A DNA stretch of 22,558 nucleotides from JASHVB01 sp035486135. Lineage in GTDB: Bacteria > Pseudomonadota > Alphaproteobacteria > Acetobacterales > Acetobacteraceae. The notes beneath the pieces were generated by a model that was given only the letters and a program-made list of their open reading frames with translations, made no database searches and was not told the origin of the DNA. Below, piece by piece: positions 6,737 to 13,755 of this stretch (position 1 is the stretch's first letter; each line of letters starts with the position of its first letter). Position numbers and translations under genes: made by a program. The DNA is taken from assembly GCA_035486135.1 (NCBI GenBank), contig DATHNI010000292.1, positions 1-22,558 on the forward strand. The letters are read 5' to 3'.

Positions 6737-7438
6737 TCAGTGCGTCGTCGCGACGGCGCGCGCCGTCTCCAGGATCATGTCCACCACGACATGAGGGGCG
6801 GTCACAGACGGCGTATGATCTACCTCATGCGAACGGACCTCGGCATTCATCCGCTTGGCCATGAACCGCTGTGTGTCGGAGACAATCATGCGATCGGCCT
6901 CGGCCAGCAGGAACCAGGTTGGCCGGTCCTTCCACAGCGGCCGTCCGACCTTCGTGCTGATGCAGGGAACCGCAAGCGGCCGCTGAACGGCGAACAGCAC
7001 CGCCTGTTCCTCGGCGGAAGCGTTTGGTGCGAAAGCCGCGGGAAATGCATCTTTTGGCAACCAGATCAGTCCATGGACGTCCGGGGCCAGCTTCGGCGCC
7101 TTCGGATGCGGGTCCGTGTGGTAGAAGACGTCGGCAACGGTCTCACCTTCCTCTGGAGCGAGCGCGGCGACATAGACCAGCGCCTTCACCTTGTCTGAGT
7201 GCGTTCCGGCGATCACCGCGCCGGCGTAGGCATGTCCTACGAGGACCACAGGCCCGGCGACCCGCTCGATCGTGCGCTCGAGCGCGGCTATATCGTCCGC
7301 CAATGACGTGAGAGGCAGCGGTGCAGCAACAGAGTTCACGCCCGCTTCCCGCAACCCACGGATGACCTTCTCCCAGCTTGAACCGTCAGCCCAGGCCCCG
7401 TGGGCGAGGACGATCGTCAGCCCATCGCTGATTGACAT
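6737..7438 (-). CDS. alpha/beta hydrolase fold protein, nucleophile serine replaced
   Basis: Predicted 233 residues of the small EstB/salicylate-esterase-like alpha/beta hydrolase group. Seen: IVLAHGAWADGSSWEKVI (oxyanion loop), a middle section LVYVAALAPEEGETVAD typical of the group, and a C-terminal DHTPSVTAPHVV with the expected catalytic His. The elbow reads VVLVGHAYAGAVIAG: where relatives usually have GHSYGG, the nucleophile position is Ala. Either it acts by a non-covalent route like hydroxynitrile-lyase/MES relatives, or it is not a hydrolase. Start at 7438: AAGGAG lies 7 nt upstream. Middle gene of the dehalogenase operon, 38 bp after the HAD gene. Confidence 0.85.
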   Translation of the reverse strand: MSISDGLTIVLAHGAWADGSSWEKVIRGLREAGVNSVAAPLPLTSLADDIAALERTIERVAGPVVLVGHAYAGAVIAGTHSDKVKALVYVAALAPEEGETVADVFYHTDPHPKAPKLAPDVHGLIWLPKDAFPAAFAPNASAEEQAVLFAVQRPLAVPCISTKVGRPLWKDRPTWFLLAEADRMIVSDTQRFMAKRMNAEVRSHEVDHTPSVTAPHVVVDMILETARAVATTH

Positions 7439-7476
7439 CTTCCCGCTCCTTCCGACTATCGATTCCGCAACGCCAG

Positions 7477-8160
7477 CTATTTCGCGACGTGCCGCCTGAT
7501 GAGTTGATCGGCGATGTCGTTCAGGTCGTCGCCGACAAACTGCGGCTGGGGACCGACCGCCAGTAGGTCGTTCCCGGGTCGCCGGATGAGAGCCGCTTCC
7601 CATCCCGCTGCGACCGCGCCGAGCGTATCCCAGGTGTGGCACGCGATGAGGCAAAGCTGCGACGGCCGCACCCCGAGCTCTTTCGCCACATACCCGTAGG
7701 CCTCGGGCGCGGGCTTATGGTGTTTCACGCCATCCGCGCTGAAGCGGCGCTCGAACAGGCCGACGATGCCAGCATGCTCTAGCTGGCGGCTCTGGACCTC
7801 GAGCAGATTGTCGGTGAGGGTGAAGAGACGAAAGCCGGCGGCGCGAAGCTTGCGTAGGGCGGCGGGCACTTCCGGATGCGGCGGCATTGTCGAGAACTTC
7901 TCGGTCAGTTCCCTCTTGTCGCTGTCGGTGATTTTGATGCCGCGCGTATCCGCCAGCATCTTCATGACGGCTGCGCCGATATCCGTGAACGGCACATACT
8001 GTCCAGCCACGGTGAGGGCTGCCGAGTACATGATGAAGTTCGCGAACCACAGCCGCATGGCCGCCTTGTCGTCGAAGATATGCTCGAAAGTCGGCGTCAT
8101 TGTCTCGAGGTCGAGGAGCGTTTCGTTGACGTCGAAGACGATGAGGGGTTGGTCAGACAT
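7477..8160 (-). CDS. haloacid dehalogenase, type II (HAD superfamily)
   Basis: Predicted 227 residues. Seen: nucleophile motif I VFDVNETLLD with Asp10, motif II LFTLTDNLLE, the motif III Lys in KHHKPAPEAYGYVAKELG, and motif IV-like ACHTWDTLGAVAAGW. Length and cap region (FANFIMYSAALTVAGQYVPF) fit (S)-2-haloacid dehalogenases, which hydrolyse 2-haloacids to 2-hydroxyacids through an aspartyl ester. The start is placed at the ATG at 8160 because GGAGG lies 8 nt upstream; an in-frame GTG at 8169 overlaps the SD. First gene of a leftward three-gene operon with its promoter at 8289-8318, divergent from an XRE-cupin regulator. Confidence 0.9.
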   Translation of the reverse strand: MSDQPLIVFDVNETLLDLETMTPTFEHIFDDKAAMRLWFANFIMYSAALTVAGQYVPFTDIGAAVMKMLADTRGIKITDSDKRELTEKFSTMPPHPEVPAALRKLRAAGFRLFTLTDNLLEVQSRQLEHAGIVGLFERRFSADGVKHHKPAPEAYGYVAKELGVRPSQLCLIACHTWDTLGAVAAGWEAALIRRPGNDLLAVGPQPQFVGDDLNDIADQLIRRHVAK

Positions 8161-8288
8161 GAGACACACCTCCGGCTTGATGATCTGACGGTAAGCAGCA
8201 GCCTGCCATCGCAGGCGGATCTACCTCCGAACGCGGGAAGAGGAGGAACATTGGTCCGTCCCCACACGACAATCTCACCGCTTCGGGG

Positions 8289-8318
8289 CCTATAGGACAA
8301 CAAGTTGTCCAACTTCAA
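8289..8318 (-). promoter_or_regulatory. promoter of the dehalogenase operon with an internal palindromic operator
   Basis: On the minus strand TTGAAG (8313-8318) and TATAGG (8289-8294) are 18 bp apart. The spacer is occupied by GGACAAC-AA-GTTGTCC (8295-8310), 7-bp inverted arms with a 2-bp centre. A protein bound here would block RNA polymerase. The divergent XRE-cupin gene (8462) is the obvious candidate binder. The leader to the dehalogenase ATG would be about 120 nt. Confidence 0.6.
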
Positions 8319-8461
8319 GAGCCATCAAGGCCCATATCGAGGCAATTGCGTTGACTCATAGGTCCCTCTCGTGCTCGTGAAGACCCAAGGGCAACAACGG
8401 TCCCAGCCTGCGTTGCGCAAAGCTGTTCCGTCCGTTGTTCTCTTGCTTCGAGGAGAAGAGC

Positions 8462-9055
8462 TTGCCGCTCCCTGCGAAAATAAGCCCCACGATCGGGCCG
8501 CGCCTACGGCACATCCGTTTGGAAAAAGGCCTTACTGTTGAGGCGCTTGCCGCAGCCGCTGGACTGGATAAGGGATTCCTGTCCCGGTTGGAGCGAGGAA
8601 CGAAACGGCCTTCGGTCGAGACGGTGCTACGGCTGTCAGCGGCACTGGATGTGCCCATCGGCCTGCTGTTTGGCGAGCAAACAACGGACGAGACCGTGCG
8701 GATCAGCCGCGCCGCCGGCCGGCCCCGGTCAGTGGAGGTCCCCGATAACTACAGCTTCGAACTGCTTACGCCCAAGGGCAGTATCATGGAAGCATTCCTG
8801 TTCCATGTAGGAACCGAACCAACAGGCAAAGGGCAGCAGCATGACGGGGAGGAGATGTTTCTTGTCCTCACCGGTACGGTAGAGATGCGCACACCGGACC
8901 GCAGCTACGTGCTGGAGCCTGGCGACTGCGCGGTTTTTCCGGGACACCTCGCGCATCAAATGCGCAGGATTGGGCCGGAGGCAGCAACCGCTGTGATCGT
9001 CGTTGCCCGCGATAGATCATCTGCCAGGCGGCCTCAAGTGGATACATTGACGTAG
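8462..9055 (+). CDS. XRE-family regulator with C-terminal cupin domain
   Basis: 197 residues from a TTG start. An N-terminal helix-turn-helix (IGPRLRHIRLEKGLTVEALA, then GLDKGFLSRLERG, then KRPSVETVLRLSAAL) occupies roughly residues 10-65. A cupin follows, with GQQHDGEEMFLVLTGTVEM and LEPGDCAVFPGHLAHQM as its two motifs; the cupin probably senses a small ligand. TTG at 8462 is preferred because GAGGAG lies 6 nt upstream; an earlier in-frame TTG (8435) would place that SD inside the gene. It is divergent from the dehalogenase operon, whose promoter contains a palindrome, so it is a likely local regulator of that operon. Confidence 0.88.
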   Translation: MPLPAKISPTIGPRLRHIRLEKGLTVEALAAAAGLDKGFLSRLERGTKRPSVETVLRLSAALDVPIGLLFGEQTTDETVRISRAAGRPRSVEVPDNYSFELLTPKGSIMEAFLFHVGTEPTGKGQQHDGEEMFLVLTGTVEMRTPDRSYVLEPGDCAVFPGHLAHQMRRIGPEAATAVIVVARDRSSARRPQVDTLT

Positions 9056-9143
9056 GTGCGATCATCTCCACTAGGCGCTCAAGGGGCTAAGGAGGCGCCG
9101 GGATATAAACGAATCAGTCGAGGCGACTCGCTGGCCTTTCAGC

Positions 9144-9230
9144 GTCATGGTGCGCGAAGGCGCACCATCCACGACTTCGCTGCCAGCGCCAAGGAAGTCG
9201 TGGATGGTCCGCCTACGCGGACCATGACAC
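9144..9230. repeat. dispersed hairpin repeat, copy 2
   Basis: GTCATGG...CCATGAC arms with CCACGACTT pairing to AAGTCGTGG in the centre. The two inner hairpins are GGTGCGCGAAGGCGCACC and GGTCCGCCTACGCGGACC. Their stems differ from copy 1 yet remain fully paired. It lies in the 311-bp gap (9056-9366) between the XRE-cupin gene and the convergent DUF1348 gene. I see nothing else in that gap. Confidence 0.75.
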
Positions 9231-9366
9231 AGAAGGCACCGGCCACGCTGAAGTTGACGTGGTTATTCCTCGGCGAATCCTAAGCGCGTGGGCATCGGCG
9301 CGGCGGCTCGCCAGAGGCGATTTTCAACCATCTTATCCGCATCGAACGCCGCGCCTCCGGCTTCAC

Positions 9367-9837
9367 TCACAACCCGAGATCGCTCATGCCTGGATGATCT
9401 TTGGGCCGCGCACCGAGCGGCCAGTGATATTTGCGCTCCTCTTCACGGATCGGCACATCGTTGATGGACGCCTCCCGCCGGTGCATTACGCCCGCCTGGT
9501 TGAACTCCCATTGCTCATTGCCATGCGAGCGGTACCAGTGGCCGGAATCGTCGTGCCACTCGTAAGCGAAGCGCACGGCGATTCGATTTTCATGAAACGC
9601 CCAGACTTCCTTGATCAGCCGATAGTCGAGTTCGCGGGCCCACTTCCGCGTCAGGAACGCCACGATAGCGTCGCGACCGTTGAAGAATTCCGCCCGATTG
9701 CGCCAGTGGCTGTCCGGCGTATAGCCGAGCGCGACTCGCGCGGGGTCACGGCTGTTCCAGGCATCCTCTGCCGCACGTGCCTTCAGCGCCGCGGTTTCCG
9801 CCGTGTACGGTGGAACGAGGGGACGGTTGTCTGACAT
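9367..9837 (-). CDS. DUF1348 family protein (NTF2/SnoaL-like fold)
   Basis: Predicted 156 residues. Seen: YTAETAALKARAAEDAWNSR, GYTPDSHWRNRAEFFNGRD, FLTRKWARELDYRLIKEVW, and RIAVRFAYEWHDDSGHWYRS followed by HGNEQWEF. These together are characteristic of DUF1348, an uncharacterised NTF2-like family of about this length. The fold is a cone-shaped alpha+beta barrel often binding small ligands; enzymatic function is unknown. The start is placed at MSDNRP (9837), with AGGAG about 10 nt upstream. The in-frame ATG at 9891 would add 18 residues not expected in the family. Stands alone on the minus strand, flanked by hairpin repeats. Confidence 0.88.
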   Translation of the reverse strand: MSDNRPLVPPYTAETAALKARAAEDAWNSRDPARVALGYTPDSHWRNRAEFFNGRDAIVAFLTRKWARELDYRLIKEVWAFHENRIAVRFAYEWHDDSGHWYRSHGNEQWEFNQAGVMHRREASINDVPIREEERKYHWPLGARPKDHPGMSDLGL

Positions 9838-10147
9838 TGGAAGTTTTGCTCCTGCAGTTTCATTACGAATGGTCAGATTGATCCAGGCCATGGCCGCAAT
9901 CCCTTGGACGGCGGCACGAGACGCGCGTGCCGCGGGGCCAAAGCATCGGACCGGGCGATCTCTGCACCATCAGTTGCCCTGGTTCTTGTCGTTTGCTGCG
10001 CATCGCGCATCGCGGTGCTGCTTCCACACCGGCTGCGTCGAGCGAGGACTTGATCACGGGTCCTGCACCGGCACGGGTTTCCGTGGCTCCGATGGCGTGC
10101 CCGGTACGATGATTAGGTACGCCGGGACCGGGTACGCCGGCCCCACC

Positions 10148-10251
10148 TGTCATTGCGAGGCGCGCAGCGCCGTAGCAATCTCGTGCCTGACGAGCCGAGG
10201 GACGCTCGTCAGGCAGGGGATTGCCGCGGCGCTGCGCGCCTCGCAATGACA
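10148..10251. repeat. dispersed palindromic repeat of the TCATTGCGAGGC type
   Basis: The left arm TGTCATTGCGAGGCGCGCAG and right arm CTGCGCGCCTCGCAATGACA are perfect inverted copies, followed inward by GTAGCAATC/GATTGCCGC. A nested hairpin CTGACGAGC...GCTCGTCAG lies at the centre. Elements of this sequence are abundant intergenic repeats in alphaproteobacteria. It sits in the 640-bp gap 9838-10474, which also holds copy 3 of the GTCATGGCC repeat and a short GGTACGCCGG direct repeat. I see no gene in the gap. Confidence 0.75.
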
Positions 10252-10338
10252 ACTCTCGGCGATTCCAGTCATGCCGAAATTGCTCTAAGGGCCCGCGGGG
10301 AAACAACCGAATCAACTGCGGCTACGTCGTAGTCCCCT

Positions 10339-10428
10339 GTGTCATGGCCGGAGAAGGCCGGCCACCCACGACTTTGCTGTGTGGCACGAAGGAAAGACGT
10401 GGGTGGCCGCCTGCGCCGGCCATGACAC
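10339..10428. repeat. dispersed hairpin repeat, copy 3
   Basis: TGTGTCATGGCCGG and CCGGCCATGACACG arms, with CCCACGACTTT opposite AAAGACGTGGG. The inner hairpins are GGCCGGAGAAGGCCGGCC and GGCCGCCTGCGCCGGCC. Same family as copies at 472, 9144 and 21469. It lies just downstream of the GFA-family gene's stop (10475). Confidence 0.75.
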
Positions 10429-10474
10429 GGAATCTCGCCGCGTCGCGGTTGACGCACTTATTTGCCCGCAGGCC

Positions 10475-10984
10475 CTAACCTGCCAAGGGCGGCCGGCGTC
10501 CCGCCGCGCGTCTGGTCTTGCGCGGCCGAGCCCAGAGGACGCCGGGATAGGCTTTCAACGGCCCGAGTGGCTCGCCCCGGTAAGCCCATTCCGGCGACTC
10601 TTCGAGGGCGATGTGATAGCGCGGCTCGCGCCCGGTGCGGGTCTCAAACAATGCGCGGGGGACGTTCACCATCCCACGCGAGCGCGAACGCTCAAAGAGC
10701 AGGGGCGTCCCGCATGTCGAGCAAAAGCTGCGCGCGGTGTGCTGTGCCTTGTCTTCGAATCGAACGATGCGTTGATGGCCGAGGGTGATACGAAACCGGC
10801 TCGTCCAGACGCCCACGTAGGTCGCATAAGCAGCACCGTGCGCAAGTTGGGTCGGCCTGGAGTGGTCGTGCCATGCCCAGAATGCCGGATAGTCGATCTC
10901 CAATCGCACCCTGCCGCAGGCACATTGGGCAGATACCGTCGCCGATGACGGTTTTCGTAATTTCCGGTTGGCTATCGCATTCAT
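10475..10984 (-). CDS. GFA/CENP-V family protein with a reduced zinc-ligand set
   Basis: Predicted 169 residues of the glutathione-dependent formaldehyde-activating enzyme (GFA) family, a Mss4-like zinc fold. Seen: CACGRVRLEI (Cys21, Cys23) and SFCSTCGTPLLFERS (Cys88, Cys91), the two structural ligand pairs. Where classic GFA has C-x-C-x-x-C for the catalytic zinc, this protein reads AWHDHSRPTQLAHGAAY, with His39 and His41 instead of cysteines. That points to a distinct subfamily that probably does not bind the second zinc the same way; formaldehyde activity should not be assumed. The start at 10984 has GGAGG 5 nt upstream. No operon partner; a 210-bp gap separates it from the toxin relic. 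Confidence 0.82.
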   Translation of the reverse strand: MNAIANRKLRKPSSATVSAQCACGRVRLEIDYPAFWAWHDHSRPTQLAHGAAYATYVGVWTSRFRITLGHQRIVRFEDKAQHTARSFCSTCGTPLLFERSRSRGMVNVPRALFETRTGREPRYHIALEESPEWAYRGEPLGPLKAYPGVLWARPRKTRRAAGRRPPLAG

Positions 10985-11195
10985 CCGTTCCTCCGATTGT
11001 CCGCATCGCCGTACCGCTACAAGGATGCTGGCGGTACCGAAGCGAATCGCCATTGCCGCGAGGCACGATCGCAAGACATGGCATCATTCCCTGCAAGCGA
11101 GCGGCAAACCATCACGGCCACACCCGACGATCTTTTTGGCGGTTGCTGGTGCAGCGGCAAGCAATCCCCTTTACGGCACCAAGCCTTGTCGCGTG

Positions 11196-11626
11196 TCAGA
11201 AGCGCGAGGTTTTCTGGGCCTTGCCGGCGTCGTCGAGGCGCTGCGCGAGGCGACGCACCTCTTCGTAGAGTCTGCGGGGCAGGATCCCGTAGTGGTAGAC
11301 GCCGCCTGCCCGCCCTGAAGCTGGGCGCAGGTCGAAGCCGGGCCAGTCCGTGACGTTCCATTTCCCGCAGACGACCAAGCGGGTGCATCGTCCAGGCCAG
11401 GCATCGCCTTGAGTGCGGCGGGAACAGCTATCGCATGCGTGGGATCGTGCGGCGCGGTGTGCGTGACCGGCGCCAGAATGGCCCGTTTGCCATGCTCTGA
11501 GTCATAGGCGGCCAGGACAACGCAGGGACGATCTTTCTGGCCTTCCTGGAGTCCACGCTCCGCCTCCTCCGCCCACAGAAAAGAGAAACTGACGATCAGC
11601 CCGGGAACGGGCTGCGGAACCGTCAC
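11196..11626 (-). pseudogene. frameshifted PemK/MazF-type toxin gene
   Basis: The first frame from GTG 11626 reads PVPGLIVSFSFLWAEEAERG, KDRPCVVLAAY and LAPVTHTAPHDPTHAIAVP up to GLDDAPAW. The next frame continues without a gap: WVVCGKWNVTDWPGFDLRPA, GVYHYGILPRRLYEEVRRLA, stop at 11196. One base is missing near 11374-11377 (TGGTC where TGGGTC would restore the frame). The composite, about 142 residues, matches PemK-like mRNA interferases. Its start overlaps the antitoxin stop by four bases (GTGA), a standard toxin-antitoxin arrangement. Either the toxin is inactivated or the assembly lost a G in a homopolymer; the sequence alone cannot decide. Confidence 0.82.
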
Positions 11627-11883
11627 AGGCCAAGGGCCGACAGGTCATCCTCGGAAGGATACGTCGCTGCATCCAGGGCCGCCCTCGCCTCCGCAGGAAG
11701 TTCGCCGGCGCGATGGACCTGGCGCGACGCCTGTCGCATGCGAGCGAACGCCGCATAGTCTGCCGGGGAGAGAAAGGCGCCGACAACGCGGTCGTGGCTC
11801 TTGACGACGACCGGCCCGCGGATCGCCTCGTCCTGGTATTGCCCGAAATGCCGGACGAATTGCGAGGCTGTGATTTCCATCAT
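11623..11883 (-). CDS. Phd/YefM-type antitoxin
   Basis: The 86-residue product begins MMEITASQFVRHFGQYQDEA, followed by PVVVKSHDRVVGAFLSPADY, the DNA-binding and dimerisation half of Phd/YefM antitoxins. A charged, flexible C-terminus (AGELPAEARAALDAATYPSE) would wrap the toxin. Start: GGAGG lies 6 nt before the first of two adjacent ATGs (11883, 11880). The gene overlaps the PemK-type toxin start by GTGA and so would be translationally coupled to it. A promoter with an internal CGCAA-A-TTGCG palindrome lies just upstream and suggests autorepression. The antitoxin appears intact although the toxin is frameshifted. Confidence 0.85.
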   Translation of the reverse strand: MMEITASQFVRHFGQYQDEAIRGPVVVKSHDRVVGAFLSPADYAAFARMRQASRQVHRAGELPAEARAALDAATYPSEDDLSALGL

Positions 11884-11903
11884 CCCCTCCCTCCTTTGTC
11901 TGT

Positions 11904-11932
11904 AAAATACGCAAATTGCGCAAAACATTCAA
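11904..11932 (-). promoter_or_regulatory. promoter and probable operator of the toxin-antitoxin pair
   Basis: Minus strand: TTGAAT (11927-11932), 17-bp spacer, TATTTT (11904-11909). The spacer contains CGCAAATTGCG (11910-11920), 5-bp inverted arms around one base, in the position expected for an autoregulating antitoxin. The AT-rich character contrasts with the flanks. Confidence 0.55.
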
Positions 11933-12165
11933 GCCTCGATCAGCCGGGCCTGACGGGGGGGTGCTGGCGGCGGCGGTGGCCGGCTAATGTTCGATCGCTC
12001 CGTCATCGCTGGAAAAGGATCGGCGCGGCGCCTGCCGGCTGGCTACGGGCGGATCGGGCGGGTTTCTTCGGCGGGTTTGGTTTCGAACAGATTGAGATCG
12101 TGATGCCTGGATTACTTCCCGCCCGTCATTGACCCGGCTCCCCCCGCCCCCCTAGCTTCCCCGCC

Positions 12166-13755
12166 ATGTCCGCAACACTTCGTAACGACACCCTCGCGAT
12201 CCCCAAGGCCTGGCCCTTCGAAGAAGCGGCCAAGGTCGCGCACCGCCTGGAAGCCTCCGGGAAGGGCCATGCCCTGTTCGAAACCGGCTACGGCCCGTCC
12301 GGCCTGCCGCATATCGGCACGTTCGGCGAGGTCGCCCGCACCACCTGGGTGCGCAACGCCTTCACCGTGCTGACCGGCCTGCCGTCCAGCCTGCTGGCGT
12401 TCAGCGACGACATGGACGGGCTGCGCAAGGTGCCGGACAACGTGCCGAACAAGGAGATGCTGGCGCAGTATCTCGGCAAGCCGCTGACCCGCATCCCGGA
12501 CCCGTTCGGCACCCACGACTCGTTTGGCGCGCACAACAACGCCCGGCTGCGCGCCTTCCTGGATTCCTTCGGCTTCGAATACGAGTTCGCCTCGTCCACC
12601 GACTACTACGCCGCCGGCCGGTTCGATGCGGCGCTGATCCGCATCCTGGAATGTTATGAAAAAGTCACAGAGGTGATCCTGCCGACGCTCGGCCCGGACC
12701 GCCGCGCGACCTACTCGCCGATCCTGCCGATCCATCCGAAGACCGGGATCGTCATGCAGGTGCCGATGGAACGCTGGGACGCCCAGGCCGGCACCGTGGT
12801 GTGGCGCGATCCCGACACCGGCGAGCAATACGAGACCTCGGTGAAGGGCGGCGCCTGCAAGCTGCAATGGAAGGCCGACTGGGCGATGCGCTGGTACGCG
12901 CTGGGGGTCGATTACGAGATGTCCGGCAAGGACCTGATCGACTCGGTGAAGCTGTCCAGCCGCGTGTGCCGCGTGCTTGGCGGCGCGCCACCGGAAACGC
13001 TGACCTACGAGCTGTTCCTCGACGAACATGCGCAGAAGATCAGCAAGTCGAAGGGCAACGGCCTGTCGGTGGACGACTGGCTGCGCTATGCCCCGCCGGA
13101 ATCGCTGGCGCAGTTCATGTTCAACGCGCCGCAGCGCGCCAAGCGGCTGTATTTCGACGTGATCCCTCGTGCGGTGGACGAATACATCGCCAACGCCGAT
13201 CGCGCCCGCGGCCAGATCGGCGCGGAGCAACGGACCAACCCCGCGTGGCACATCCATGGCGGGCGGCTACCGAATCACGCCGGCAGCCCGATTTCCTTCG
13301 CCATGCTGCTGAACCTGGCGAGCGTGGTGAACGCCGACACGCCCGACATCCTGTGGGGCTTCATCCGCCGCTACTACCCGGACGCCAATACCGAGACCCA
13401 GCCCTTGCTCGCCCGCCTGGTGGACCACGCGATCGCCTACTACCAGGACTTTGTCCGCCCGGCGAAGCGCTACCGCCAGCCGGACGCGACGGAACGCACC
13501 GCGCTGGAAGACCTTGCCGCCACGCTGGCCGCGCTGCCACCCGCCGCGGACGCCGAGACCATCCAGAACGCGGTTTATGAAGTCGGCAAGCGCCACCCCT
13601 TTGCCGAGCTGCGTCAGTGGTTCGGCTGCCTGTACCAGGTCTTGCTCGGCCAGCAGGAAGGGCCGCGCTTCGGTGGCTTCGTCGCGCTGTACGGCATCCA
13701 GGAGACGATTGCGTTGATCCGCGACGCGCTCACTCGCCAGGCTGATGCCACCTGA
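12166..13755 (+). CDS. lysK: class I lysyl-tRNA synthetase
   Basis: The 529-residue product is a class I (Rossmann-fold) LysRS, not the class II LysS. Seen: GPSGLPHIGTFGE with the HIGH-equivalent HIGT at 49-52, and HAQKISKSKGNG with the KMSKS-equivalent KISKS at 291-295. An idiosyncratic FSDDMDGLRKVPDNVPN follows the first motif, and the C-terminal half is helical (anticodon binding). Length is normal for the family (510-540). It charges tRNA-Lys in the cytoplasm. Class I LysRS is found in archaea, many alphaproteobacteria and spirochaetes. No strong SD precedes ATG 12166, but the N-terminus aligns naturally. The 3' end overlaps the MprF-like gene. Confidence 0.95.
   Translation: MSATLRNDTLAIPKAWPFEEAAKVAHRLEASGKGHALFETGYGPSGLPHIGTFGEVARTTWVRNAFTVLTGLPSSLLAFSDDMDGLRKVPDNVPNKEMLAQYLGKPLTRIPDPFGTHDSFGAHNNARLRAFLDSFGFEYEFASSTDYYAAGRFDAALIRILECYEKVTEVILPTLGPDRRATYSPILPIHPKTGIVMQVPMERWDAQAGTVVWRDPDTGEQYETSVKGGACKLQWKADWAMRWYALGVDYEMSGKDLIDSVKLSSRVCRVLGGAPPETLTYELFLDEHAQKISKSKGNGLSVDDWLRYAPPESLAQFMFNAPQRAKRLYFDVIPRAVDEYIANADRARGQIGAEQRTNPAWHIHGGRLPNHAGSPISFAMLLNLASVVNADTPDILWGFIRRYYPDANTETQPLLARLVDHAIAYYQDFVRPAKRYRQPDATERTALEDLAATLAALPPAADAETIQNAVYEVGKRHPFAELRQWFGCLYQVLLGQQEGPRFGGFVALYGIQETIALIRDALTRQADAT

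Noticed and set aside
8435..8461. Upstream TTG start for the XRE-cupin gene
   Set aside because: It would put the only good Shine-Dalgarno sequence (GAGGAG) inside the gene; TTG 8462 has it at the right distance.
11940..12165. T-box or other leader control upstream of lysK
   Set aside because: No T-box motif, terminator/antiterminator pair or conserved tRNA-binding sequence could be found in the short leader.
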